This document shows positions 1 through 7,471 of a stretch of DNA of 12,397 nucleotides, in pieces. Position 1 is the stretch's first letter. Every line of letters starts with the position of its first letter. The stretch covers positions 1 through 12,397 of the forward strand of contig JBLHWU010000192.1 of assembly GCA_047629355.1 (NCBI GenBank). The letters are read 5' to 3'. Source of the stretch: CAYUNA01 sp047629355 (lineage in GTDB: Bacteria; Bacteroidota; Bacteroidia; Chitinophagales; Saprospiraceae). The notes beneath the pieces are model-generated. The model did not search any database. It saw only the letters and a program-made list of their open reading frames with translations, and was not told where the DNA came from. Position numbers and translations under genes: made by a program.

Positions 1-125
1 CTTTATTCCGCTATTTTCCTCTTAAAAATAGTTCCGTGATGTAGACCATGCAACGATTTTTAAAAGAAAACTATCGAAAAAATCTTGCTTTCAAATTTTA
101 CCCCAATAAATAATGTCACGTACTT
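1..125 (+). repeat. Partial copy (right part) of a dispersed palindromic element
   Basis: This stretch shares blocks in the same order with the element at 5262-5585. The imperfect inverted arms at 9-30 and 54-76 match the arms at 5470-5490 and 5517-5536. A 25-base block at 63-87 is identical to 5523-5547. It is followed in both copies by an A/T-rich TTTACC block and an end resembling CGTTACTT (here ACGTACTTA near 118-124). The loop between the arms (24-61) also matches the reverse strand of 11686-11725 at about 33 of 38 positions. The left part lies outside the window, so the copy is incomplete here. No open reading frame is visible in it. Positions 126-352 hold no gene that I can support. 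Confidence 0.6.
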
Positions 126-352
126 AATTCCATTGCACTCATTTATTTTTTCTAAAAAAAACGATAATATTTGACTTTTTTCCCTCCGATGTTCAAACTT
201 TTCACTCGAAAAGTGTTAAATTATTTAAAAAAAATTAGGGGAGACTGTCCTTTTAGGGGTCTTTTATATTTTAAATGCTAGATTGTCGTTGATAATTGTG
301 ACTCACATTTTATCGAAAAGACCTTTGAAATTTGACTCTAAACCTTGACTTT

Positions 353-2893
353 ATGAATAAGAAAATTGCAATAATTCGCGCGCTTCCATTTTTGATGTTG
401 ACTATTTTTTCAATGTCGAACCTGCTTGCCCAAAAAACGGTTATCACGGGAGTTGTCATTGACGAACATTCGAAAGACCCTGTACCATTTGCCAATGTCT
501 ATCTAAAAAGTGATCCGTCAAAAGGTATTTCCTCCGATTTTGATGGAGTCTTTGAAATATCTTTTGATAGTCTTCCCGATATTTTAGAATCGTCGGCCTT
601 GGGTTATGAGATATTAGAAATTAAATATGAAGGTAAGAATGAGTTGAAAATCCAGCTGTCTGCTTCGGCTTTAAATCTGGCGGAAGTGGTCGTGACCGCC
701 TCTGGTGAAGATCCTGCCTATGCAATTATGCGGAATGTTGTCAAACGAAAAAAGTATAACAATCGAGATAAATTGGATGCTTATGGCTGCGAAGTTTACA
801 ATAAAATGGAGTTGGATTTGGTGAATATTACAGATGGTTTCAAGAATATGAAATTGAACAAGCCATTTCAATTTATTTTTGACCACATAGATAGTACTTC
901 GGAAGATGTGCCGTTTTTGCCAATGTTTATTACTGAAACGATTTCTGATTTTTATTATCAAAAAGATCCCCAAAAGGATAAAGAGTTTATCAAAGGGGTG
1001 AAAATTGTGGGTGATTATGAAAATGAAAGCGTAGGACAATTGCTCGGAATTGCGGAACAAACCTTGAATCCTTACGACAACTGGATTAATTTGGTGTCCA
1101 AAAAATTCGCGAGTCCTGCGGCAGATAATGGAAAGAATTTTTACCGTTATTACCTAGTCGATTCTGCGTTTATTGATAATAAATGGTGTTATCAAATTCA
1201 GTATTTTCCAAAGCACAAAGGCGTTAATGGTTTTAATGGCGACTTATGGGTACACGATACGACCTTTGCAATTAAGCAGGTAAAACTACAATTATTGGCG
1301 GAAGGACACATAAATTATGTAGATAAATTGACCATCAATCAGTCCTTTAAAATGGTTAATGATTCGATTTGGGTACCGAAGCGAGATTATATTTTATTGA
1401 CTACGACGAATGTAACGGAACCATTAATTCCTTCTTTTTTCAAAAAATTAAACCAAAGTGCGCCAGGAATTCAAGCAAAACGGATAACGACGTATGATGA
1501 TTTCCATTTTGATAAAGAAAAGATAAAAGCAAAGATTAATGAGGAACAAGGTGTTGCGGAAGATGCGTTTAAAAAGGAAGAGAATTTTTGGTTGGAAAAC
1601 CGCCATGTGGAACTTGACCAATCCGCCGAAACTGCTTATTTTCTAATTGATACCATCAAAAATTTGCCCGTCATTGATACTTGGAAACGAATTACGACGA
1701 CACTATTTACCGGCTATATGTGGGGTGATTATGTGGATATCGGTAACTTTTATTCCTTTCTGTCCAATAATGATATTGAAGGTTTTCGGACAAAATTTGG
1801 ATTGCGTACCAGTACGAAGTTTAGTAAAAAATTCCTCATTGGCGGCTATGGTGCTTACGGTTGGGGCGATAAGCGATGGAAGTATGGTTTTGATGCCGAA
1901 TACGTTTTAAACAACTCTAGAAAATGGGAGACGATACAAGCTTCTTATTTAGATGACTATTTTCCAACACCTAACTTTAGCAGGACTTTTAGTGTTGATG
2001 GAGAAGGAATTGCTTCCAGTTATTTTGCGCGGCGGGGTAATATTCCGTTTAAATTATTGGGTGTAAAACAGGCTGCTGTGAGTTATTTTAAGGACTTTGG
2101 TTTTGGTTTGTCAATGGAAGTAACGGGTAAGCATTTTTGGTACGACCCAACTTTTAACTTTGAATATAATACAGGCGAAGACCCTGTTTTGGAAACCTAT
2201 AAATCCTCTGAAGCATCGGTGAAAATTCGTTATGGATTTGATGAAACTTATGTCGCAGGCTCATATGAACGCTTTAGTTTGGGGAGCAATTTTCCTATAG
2301 TTTCTTTGCAATATACTAAAGCATTTAAAGATTTTTTTGACGGCGATACGGAGCATCAGCGTTTGGAATTGAGCGTGACTGACCGCTTTCGGGTAGGACG
2401 TTGGGGCTATACCAAATGGCATATTGTTACGGGTAAAATTTGGGGCAAAACGCCGTATTTGAGCATGTTTATTCCTGTCGGAAATGAAGGCTTGATTCGC
2501 AATGACCGAGGGCTGAATTTGCTACCCGAATATTCCTTCGCAGCGGACACCTATGCTTGGGTGAATGTTGACCACCATTTTGAAGGTTTTTTATTGCAGT
2601 GGATTCCGTTGTTTAAAAAAGGGAGATTGCGAACAGTCATGAATTTCCGCGCGATAATTGGTGATATGACCGCTGAAAATCGTCTGGCAAATGCTGCCAA
2701 TTTGTATGATAAGACTGATGATATGGATGCGGTTCGAATTCGAATTCCTAATCAAACACCGTATATGGAAGCGAGTATCGGAGTTGAGAATATTCTGCGA
2801 TTTTTTAGAGTAGAATATGTGCGGCGATTGAATTATGGTGAATTAGAGTCTAAAAACTGGGGAATTCGAGCGGGGATAACGTTTACTTTATAG
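353..2893 (+). CDS. DUF5686 family outer-membrane protein with N-terminal carboxypeptidase-regulatory-like domain
   Basis: An 846-residue exported protein, probably anchored in the outer membrane. I chose the ATG at 353 over the in-frame ATG at 332 because it gives a clean signal peptide: MNKK, a hydrophobic core, then SNLLAQ with cleavage near residue 27. Residues about 28-105 form a CarboxypepD_reg-like beta-sandwich (TGVVIDEHSKDPVPFANVYL, later ALGYE and LNLAEVVVTA), the fold common at the N-terminus of Bacteroidota outer-membrane proteins. The rest matches the DUF5686 pattern. Its second half is rich in alternating aromatic strands and ends in GIRAGITFTL, as expected for a beta-barrel. 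Family members are of similar length, and their molecular role is not established. Upstream is repeat DNA; downstream is a convergent hairpin. I saw no convincing promoter. The family assignment is firm; the function is unknown. Confidence 0.9.
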   Translation: MNKKIAIIRALPFLMLTIFSMSNLLAQKTVITGVVIDEHSKDPVPFANVYLKSDPSKGISSDFDGVFEISFDSLPDILESSALGYEILEIKYEGKNELKIQLSASALNLAEVVVTASGEDPAYAIMRNVVKRKKYNNRDKLDAYGCEVYNKMELDLVNITDGFKNMKLNKPFQFIFDHIDSTSEDVPFLPMFITETISDFYYQKDPQKDKEFIKGVKIVGDYENESVGQLLGIAEQTLNPYDNWINLVSKKFASPAADNGKNFYRYYLVDSAFIDNKWCYQIQYFPKHKGVNGFNGDLWVHDTTFAIKQVKLQLLAEGHINYVDKLTINQSFKMVNDSIWVPKRDYILLTTTNVTEPLIPSFFKKLNQSAPGIQAKRITTYDDFHFDKEKIKAKINEEQGVAEDAFKKEENFWLENRHVELDQSAETAYFLIDTIKNLPVIDTWKRITTTLFTGYMWGDYVDIGNFYSFLSNNDIEGFRTKFGLRTSTKFSKKFLIGGYGAYGWGDKRWKYGFDAEYVLNNSRKWETIQASYLDDYFPTPNFSRTFSVDGEGIASSYFARRGNIPFKLLGVKQAAVSYFKDFGFGLSMEVTGKHFWYDPTFNFEYNTGEDPVLETYKSSEASVKIRYGFDETYVAGSYERFSLGSNFPIVSLQYTKAFKDFFDGDTEHQRLELSVTDRFRVGRWGYTKWHIVTGKIWGKTPYLSMFIPVGNEGLIRNDRGLNLLPEYSFAADTYAWVNVDHHFEGFLLQWIPLFKKGRLRTVMNFRAIIGDMTAENRLANAANLYDKTDDMDAVRIRIPNQTPYMEASIGVENILRFFRVEYVRRLNYGELESKNWGIRAGITFTL

Positions 2894-2906
2894 AAAGAAG
2901 AGGTCA

Positions 2907-2972
2907 GACCGCTCTGCTTTCAGAGGTCAGATGAAACAAATTTCAAATCTGATTTCTGAAAGCAAAGCGGTC
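2907..2972. terminator. Long hairpin between convergent genes, probable bidirectional terminator or intergenic repeat
   Basis: Left arm 2907-2932 and right arm 2947-2972 are 26 bases each and complementary at 23 positions; two of the three mismatches would be G-U pairs in RNA on the + strand. The 14-base loop contains a further small GAAA/TTTC stem. Outside the arms, AGAAGAGG and CCCTTCT extend the symmetry imperfectly. It sits 14 bases after the DUF5686 stop and just past the end of the decayed gene on the other strand, which suits a two-way terminator. No strong U-tract follows, so a repeat-type role is also possible. Confidence 0.5.
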
Positions 2973-2991
2973 TCCCTTCTCACGGCTGTTT

Positions 2992-3536
2992 TTATTTTCG
3001 ATTCAGCCACCAACCAAGCCAAACGCCACAAAGTACCCACTGTACTATTGCATCAATCAAGTCTGGAATAGGAATCGCTGTTAAAACCAAACACTATCCA
3101 AATAACTGATAGTCATATAGCCAATCATGCCCACCGCCAAGGAGGTTAAAAGGGCTTTCTTGAAATCCAAATCTCGCATTTGTATCAATATCCAAGTCAG
3201 GAAAAAGGCAGATAGGAAATCAATTATAAATCCTCTTATCAAGTTAGAAGCAAAAGTATTTTCCATCGAATGGTGGTAAGAAACTTGTGCCCAGGGTTTG
3301 CTGATATTACTATTCCTGTATTCATCAGCAGCAGTCTGGTTGGCGTCGAATGACAATCGCGGCATAAAATACTCGCCTTCAGGCACTTTATGGTCTGCCA
3401 ATGCTTACAAAATAGCATCTTGCTGAGGTAAATGTTGCATTTGAGAACCATGAATATTATCAGGTTCGTAGGAAGTGAATTGCCATAAAAATAGAATTAA
3501 TACACCGAAAAGTGCGCCAATTAGTTATTTTTTCAT
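2992..3536 (-). pseudogene. Decayed small membrane protein gene (two nonsense codons plus one frameshift)
   Basis: Reading the minus strand from the ATG at 3536, codons 1-3 are MKK, codon 4 is TAA (3525-3527), and the same frame continues as LIGALFGVLILFLWQFTSYE, a good N-terminal membrane segment. A second in-frame TAA is codon 44 (3405-3407). The frame then continues through LADHKVPEGEYFMP and two more hydrophobic segments to a TAA at 3081-3083. One base out of frame, the sequence carries on as AIPIPDLIDAIVQWVLCGVW, then LGWWLNRK and a stop at 2992-2994. Joined together this is a roughly 180-residue protein with a short N-terminal membrane anchor, an extracytoplasmic stretch and three C-terminal helices. 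From memory the layout resembles an unnamed bacterial membrane-protein family whose extracytoplasmic part reads EEAVLxALxxNxxxxGxYxxP; I know no function for it. It could be a real pseudogene, or the lesions could be sequence errors. Confidence 0.75.
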
Positions 3537-3687
3537 TGTTTATAGTCTATTATGTAAAATAAAATTTCGCTAAAAATAGCTTTTTTATTCCATGTTTAAA
3601 CTATTAAATAAATCGACCATTACTTTCGAACTGCGAAAGCGAGGCGTTAAAAAACGTGGAAAAATTAATAGGAAATTTAAAAGTTTA

Positions 3688-5187
3688 CTAATTTTTCAAT
3701 TGATATTTATCGGGAACTTCGTTATAAGAAATAAGAATTAATCCAATAAAAGTCAAGAAGCCATTTAATAAAATAATCATACTTCCAAATTCAAAACCAC
3801 CTAATAAATCAGCAGAAAAGCGATTGATTAAATAGGTTACAAGCGGAGCAATCAAACAAACAGGAAGCACAAAACGATTTTGTATTTGTCGACTAGAAAG
3901 CAATCCAAAAGCAAATAAACCCAGCAACGGCCCATAAGTAAAACCTGCGGCTTTGAAGACTTCGTTGATAACGGAGTCATTACTGACTGCGTTGAAAATG
4001 AGGATGGTAATCAATAAAAGAAGGGAGAAACCAATGTGAACCATCCACCGTGTTTTTTTCTTTTCTTCCTCTGTTTTTTCCGTATCTTTTTCAAAATCTA
4101 AAAAATCTACACAAAAGGAAGTCGTTAAGGCCGTCAAGGCGGAATCTGCACTGGAGTAAGCAGCTGCGATTAAGCCCAAAACGAAGACAATGCCGATGGT
4201 TGGCGATAAATTTTGTAAAGCTATCGTTGGAAACAATTGGTCTGCCTTTGCAGGAATTTCGATGCCGACGCTGGTGGCATAGATGTATAATAATGCGCCT
4301 AATGTGATGAATAATAAATTGGCAAAAACCAAAATTATTGAAAAGGTAAACATATTCTTTTGAGCTTCATCTAGCGTTTTACACGATAGATTTTTCTGCA
4401 TCATATCTTGGTCAAGTCCCGTCATTACCAGCGCAATTAAGGCACCACTAAGGAATTGTTTGAAGAAATTATTGGTATCACTCCAACCGCCTTCAAAGAA
4501 GAACATTTGAGAATAGGCACTATTTTTTACCATCGTAAATAAGCCGCCCAAGTCTGTTTCCAAGGCATTTCCAATCGCGCCAATTGTCAAAATAACGGCA
4601 AGTAACATGCAGATGGTTTGCAAAGTATCTGTCCAAACAATCGTCTTAATACCTCCTCGGAAGGTATAAGTCCAAATTAATAAAATGGTAATAGAAACGG
4701 TTCCCCAAAAAGGAATTCCTAAGGTGTCCATCACGAATTTTTGTAAAACAATCGCCACTAAATAGAGTCGAAATGACGCACCAATCACCCGAGAAAGTAA
4801 GAAATATCCAGCGCCCGTTTTATACGCCATAAACCCAAACCGTTCTTCCAAATAGCCATAAATCGACGTCAAATTCATTCGATAGTATAGCGGCATCAGC
4901 ACTGTGGCAATCACAGCATAGCCTACTAAATATCCCAGCACCATCTGCATATAGGAAAACGCTTGATTCGTTCCGCCACCGCCAATTGCGCCTGGAATAG
5001 AGATGAAAGTTACACCTGACAACGAGGCACCAATCATCCCAAAAGCTACTAAAAACCAGGGAGATTTCTTACCTGCATTGAAAAAGTCAGCATTATCCGA
5101 TTCTCTACTGGTAAAGAAGGAAATTGCCATGAGTAGCAAAAAATAGACGGTAACGACTCCAAGAATTAATTCTGGACTTAGCTTCAT
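3688..5187 (-). CDS. Sodium:solute symporter (SSS family) permease
   Basis: A 499-residue polytopic inner-membrane transporter with about 13 hydrophobic segments, the usual size and topology of the SSS family (sodium-coupled uptake of sugars, vitamins, amino acids, sialic acid or monocarboxylates). Family marks visible are GMIGASLSGVTFISIPG (50-66) in the first core helix, the TFRGGIKTIVWTDTLQ signature (175-190), and AAAYSSADSALTAL (341-354), which carries the serine pair expected at the sodium site. The charged stretch 367-380 is a cytoplasmic loop. The start ATG at 5187 directly precedes MKLSPELILG, whose hydrophobic stretch is the first helix. It is a single-gene unit on this strand with a promoter candidate at 5226-5255. 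No catabolic gene lies beside it, so the substrate cannot be inferred from context. The family call is firm; the substrate is unknown. Confidence 0.93.
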   Translation of the reverse strand: MKLSPELILGVVTVYFLLLMAISFFTSRESDNADFFNAGKKSPWFLVAFGMIGASLSGVTFISIPGAIGGGGTNQAFSYMQMVLGYLVGYAVIATVLMPLYYRMNLTSIYGYLEERFGFMAYKTGAGYFLLSRVIGASFRLYLVAIVLQKFVMDTLGIPFWGTVSITILLIWTYTFRGGIKTIVWTDTLQTICMLLAVILTIGAIGNALETDLGGLFTMVKNSAYSQMFFFEGGWSDTNNFFKQFLSGALIALVMTGLDQDMMQKNLSCKTLDEAQKNMFTFSIILVFANLLFITLGALLYIYATSVGIEIPAKADQLFPTIALQNLSPTIGIVFVLGLIAAAYSSADSALTALTTSFCVDFLDFEKDTEKTEEEKKKTRWMVHIGFSLLLLITILIFNAVSNDSVINEVFKAAGFTYGPLLGLFAFGLLSSRQIQNRFVLPVCLIAPLVTYLINRFSADLLGGFEFGSMIILLNGFLTFIGLILISYNEVPDKYQLKN

Positions 5188-5225
5188 GCGTAGGTTTTCG
5201 GTAAAATTAGTTAATAATAAAAAGG

Positions 5226-5255
5226 CGAAGGTAAAAAAAAATGGGATAATGGCAA
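5226..5255 (-). promoter_or_regulatory. Candidate promoter for the sodium:solute symporter gene
   Basis: On the minus strand TTG (complement of 5253-5255) is followed after exactly 19 bases by TACCTTCG (complement of 5226-5233), one base off the Bacteroidota -7 consensus TAnnTTTG. It lies about 40 bases upstream of the symporter ATG at 5187. The repeat element ends only a few bases upstream of the -33 position, so the element directly abuts this promoter. Confidence 0.45.
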
Positions 5256-5261
5256 GCGGTT

Positions 5262-5585
5262 AAGTAACGGGCACCGACTAATTAGGAACGCGAAATAAAT
5301 AAGTGTAGATTCCTGAGATTGAGGTTTTGTTCTTAATTTTTGCTTTGAAACTGCGATTTATGTTGATATAATGAGCGTTTTCAAAGTGAAAAATGAGGGC
5401 AAAATATCCTATCAAGAATCTATAGTTATTTTTTTCGTATTCCTTACGTAATTTTTAAATATTTTTTTTCGCTATTTTCTTTTAAAAATTACTTCAATAG
5501 ATGGACTATTAAAGCAAATTTTAAAGAAAACTATCGAAAAAATCTTGTCTAAAAAATTTACCTGATTAGTCAGTACCCGTTACTT
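5262..5585. mobile_element. MITE-like element, 324 bp, with 25-bp terminal inverted repeats
   Basis: Left end 5262-5286 (AAGTAACGGGCACCGACTAA, then TTAGG) and right end 5561-5585 are inverted copies matching at 22 of 25 positions. The interior has no credible coding sequence. Near the right end it holds an internal hairpin (5470-5490 with 5517-5536) that is shared with positions 9-76. A 25-base block, 5523-5547, is identical to 63-87. Short length, inverted ends, no transposase and multiple diverged copies in one window fit a non-autonomous mobile element or its relic. I see no clear target-site duplication. It fills most of the 451-base gap between the symporter start and the PycTM-type gene and may influence both promoters. 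Confidence 0.6.
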
Positions 5586-5638
5586 CAGAATAGTTTGTAT
5601 CTTGCCAACTGATTGTTTTTAATTGAACTCAATAATTA

Positions 5639-6865
5639 ATGGAAGAAAAAAGCCAAACGGCCCTTATCAAATCTTCTCTGCCACCGGAGGAAAAAATGCC
5701 ACCGCGTACTTTTGTCCTCAATTTATTCAACCAAAAAAACGATACTCGCTTGGTGTATCACAATTATGCTTTTGGTGAAAAGCTGGTGGCGGCCGCAAGA
5801 AATATTGCAGAAAATAATAGCTTTTCGCAGCAAATTGTTGCTTTAAGTCGGATATCGGCGTGGTTGTATGGAACGGGGTTTTTATATGATTATCAAAAGC
5901 CGAGCTTGAAAAGTTTGGAAATTGGGGAACGTTTTATGCAAATCAATGAAGTACCGCCGGCTGCGCAATCTGAAATTTTTGAAGCGATTAAAGCAGCTTT
6001 TGAACGACGATTTTCTAACTCAAAAGTGGCGCAGGTTTTGAATGATGCGTTGTTGTCAATAAGTTATGGGGACGATTTTTTTGAGGATAACCCGTTGTTG
6101 CGTTTGGAAAAGGAGTTGATGACAGGGCAGAAATTTTCAAAGGCTGATTGGACGCAATTTCAGTTGCAAGAATTGTTGAAAGTGCAATATTTGACGCCGT
6201 GTGCTAAAGTAGATTTTGAACCGATTTTAGCAAAAAACATTTTGGTACAAAAAACACTGGTGGAAAAGTCGATTGGGGACATAGTGATGGTTAATTCCGA
6301 TGCGCCCTTACGGAAATTTCAAAATTTGGAAAAAAAACTGCCGAGTAGTGCAACGCAGACGTTTTTTAGAACCAATTATCGGAATCACATCAATCTAAGT
6401 TCTATCGCGGACGGAAAGGCGAACATCATGATTAGCGTGAATGCGATTTTGATTAGTGTGATTATTTCGGTGGTGTCGTATCGGAATTTGACGGAGACAC
6501 AGCCGGAGGTTTTGATGCCTGCGGTTATTTTTTTGGTAACGGGGATGACGTCGTTGGTTTTTGCAGTTTTATCGGCGCGACCAAAAGTGACTAATGTGAA
6601 TAAAGACCATTTAAATGCAGATGTTTCTAAACAGAATTTAGTCTTTTTTGGAAATTTCGTCCATTTAGAGTTAGAAGAATACGAGGAAGCAATGGATGCG
6701 ATGTTTCGCGATAGCGAATTGATTTATGGAAATATGACGCGTGATTTATATTTTTTAGGGAAAGTTTTGGATAAAAAATATCAATTCTTGACTATCTCCT
6801 ATAATGTCTTTATGGTTGGATTTGTGGCGACAGTTTTGACATTTTTAGTGGCGTTGTTTGTTTAA
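5639..6865 (+). CDS. PycTM (Pycsar effector, DUF5706) membrane protein with degenerate HD domain
   Basis: A 408-residue, two-part protein. Residues about 35-205 align with the HD phosphohydrolase domain commonly fused to DUF5706 in Bacteroidota: YHNYAF (40-45), AWLYGTGFLYDY (74-85), LNDALL (134-139). The metal-binding HD doublet of the usual AWFHDTG motif is replaced by Y77-G78, and the histidine expected near 87-88 is K-P; only H41 and D136 remain, so hydrolase activity is unlikely. Residues about 240-408 form the PycTM region: FFRTNYRNHINLSSIADGKA (242-261), then membrane helices near 262-281, 292-312 and 384-407. In Pycsar antiphage defence, PycTM effectors are thought to damage the membrane on sensing cCMP or cUMP. 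No pyrimidine cyclase lies in this window, so a defence role is inference; stand-alone HD-PycTM proteins are also common. ATG at 5639; a possible -7 box TATCTTGC sits at 5598-5605 with no good -33 partner. Confidence 0.85.
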   Translation: MEEKSQTALIKSSLPPEEKMPPRTFVLNLFNQKNDTRLVYHNYAFGEKLVAAARNIAENNSFSQQIVALSRISAWLYGTGFLYDYQKPSLKSLEIGERFMQINEVPPAAQSEIFEAIKAAFERRFSNSKVAQVLNDALLSISYGDDFFEDNPLLRLEKELMTGQKFSKADWTQFQLQELLKVQYLTPCAKVDFEPILAKNILVQKTLVEKSIGDIVMVNSDAPLRKFQNLEKKLPSSATQTFFRTNYRNHINLSSIADGKANIMISVNAILISVIISVVSYRNLTETQPEVLMPAVIFLVTGMTSLVFAVLSARPKVTNVNKDHLNADVSKQNLVFFGNFVHLELEEYEEAMDAMFRDSELIYGNMTRDLYFLGKVLDKKYQFLTISYNVFMVGFVATVLTFLVALFV

Positions 6866-6876
6866 AATTTGACCGT

Positions 6877-7471
6877 ATGAAAAAATAATGGAAGGATTGT
6901 GCAAATAAATATGATGATTTAGAATGGCCATTTTCAAGTGCATTTGCTTGGGGAAAGCTCGCGGAGGAAAATTCTAATGTGTATAATTTATTCCAATATG
7001 CTTATCAATTACGTTTGAGTAGGGCTTGTAAAAAAAACTAACAAAATTTTAAAAAAGATTAATGTAAAAGATATTCCTCCAAAGCATAAATTTTTATATT
7101 TCAATATAAAAGGGTTGGTTTATGCTGACCAAAGGAAATTTAAAAAGGCGATTAGATCGTATCAAAAAAGCATTCAATTTCAGCCTCATGAAACTTATCC
7201 TTATGTATTTTTAGCAACAGCATTATCTATAAAAGGGAAATTGAAGAAAGCCGAAAAAGTGTTGCTTGAAAGATTGAAAAAAGAAGGAGATATTGACGAA
7301 GTAAATTATAATTTGAGTCTAAATTATGCTCGACAAGGAAAGTTAAAAAAAGCTATAAAAGCGATGAAAGACTGTATTCAAATAGAACCTAATTACCCAG
7401 GAGCTAAAGATTTTTTAGAGGATTTTAAAAATTTTAGAAAAAAAATACAAAATAATTTACCATACATATAA
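6877..7471 (+). pseudogene. TPR-repeat protein gene broken by a stop at codon 4 and a frameshift in an A8 run
   Basis: From ATG 6877 the frame reads MKK, TAA (6886-6888), then WKDCANKYDDLEWPFSSAFA, WGKLAEENSNVYNLFQYAYQ and LRLSRACKKN before stopping at 7039-7041. At the eight-A run 7030-7037 the protein continues in the next frame (KILKKINVKDIPPKHKFLYF onward) to the TAA at 7469-7471. Removing one A restores the join. The restored protein is about 197 residues. Its C-terminal part shows about three tetratricopeptide repeats: FNIKGLVYADQRKFKKAIRS, ETYPYVFLATALSIKGKLKK and VNYNLSLNYARQGKLKKAIK. Such repeats usually mediate protein-protein contacts. The 3' part stays open and could be translated from a TTG at 7115, but no good initiation signal is seen there. 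The stop overlaps the ATG of the next gene (TAATG), so the two were an operon. Lesions could be real or sequence errors. Confidence 0.7.

Noticed and set aside
242..266. Terminator-like hairpin AGAC...GTCT followed by TTTT
   Set aside because: The stem is short and interrupted and there is no gene visible upstream in the window to end.
332..352. Upstream in-frame ATG as the start of the DUF5686 protein
   Set aside because: It would add MTLNLDF before a signal peptide that is already well formed from the ATG at 353.
671..1060. Open frame on the minus strand inside the DUF5686 gene
   Set aside because: It is a shadow of the real gene; composition is unlike a protein and no family features are visible.
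3569..3586. Terminator-like GCTA-AAAA-TAGC followed by six T's on the plus strand
   Set aside because: Only four base pairs, and no plus-strand gene lies upstream of it to need a terminator there.
5639..6865. A complete Pycsar defence operon
   Set aside because: No pyrimidine nucleotide cyclase is present in the window; neighbours are a symporter, a TPR pseudogene and a lipoprotein.
3525..7041. Stop-codon reassignment (TAA read as lysine)
   Set aside because: The intact genes use TAA and TAG as normal terminators, for example TAA at the ends of the lipoprotein and rpiB, so reassignment would extend them; the frameshifts would also stay unexplained.
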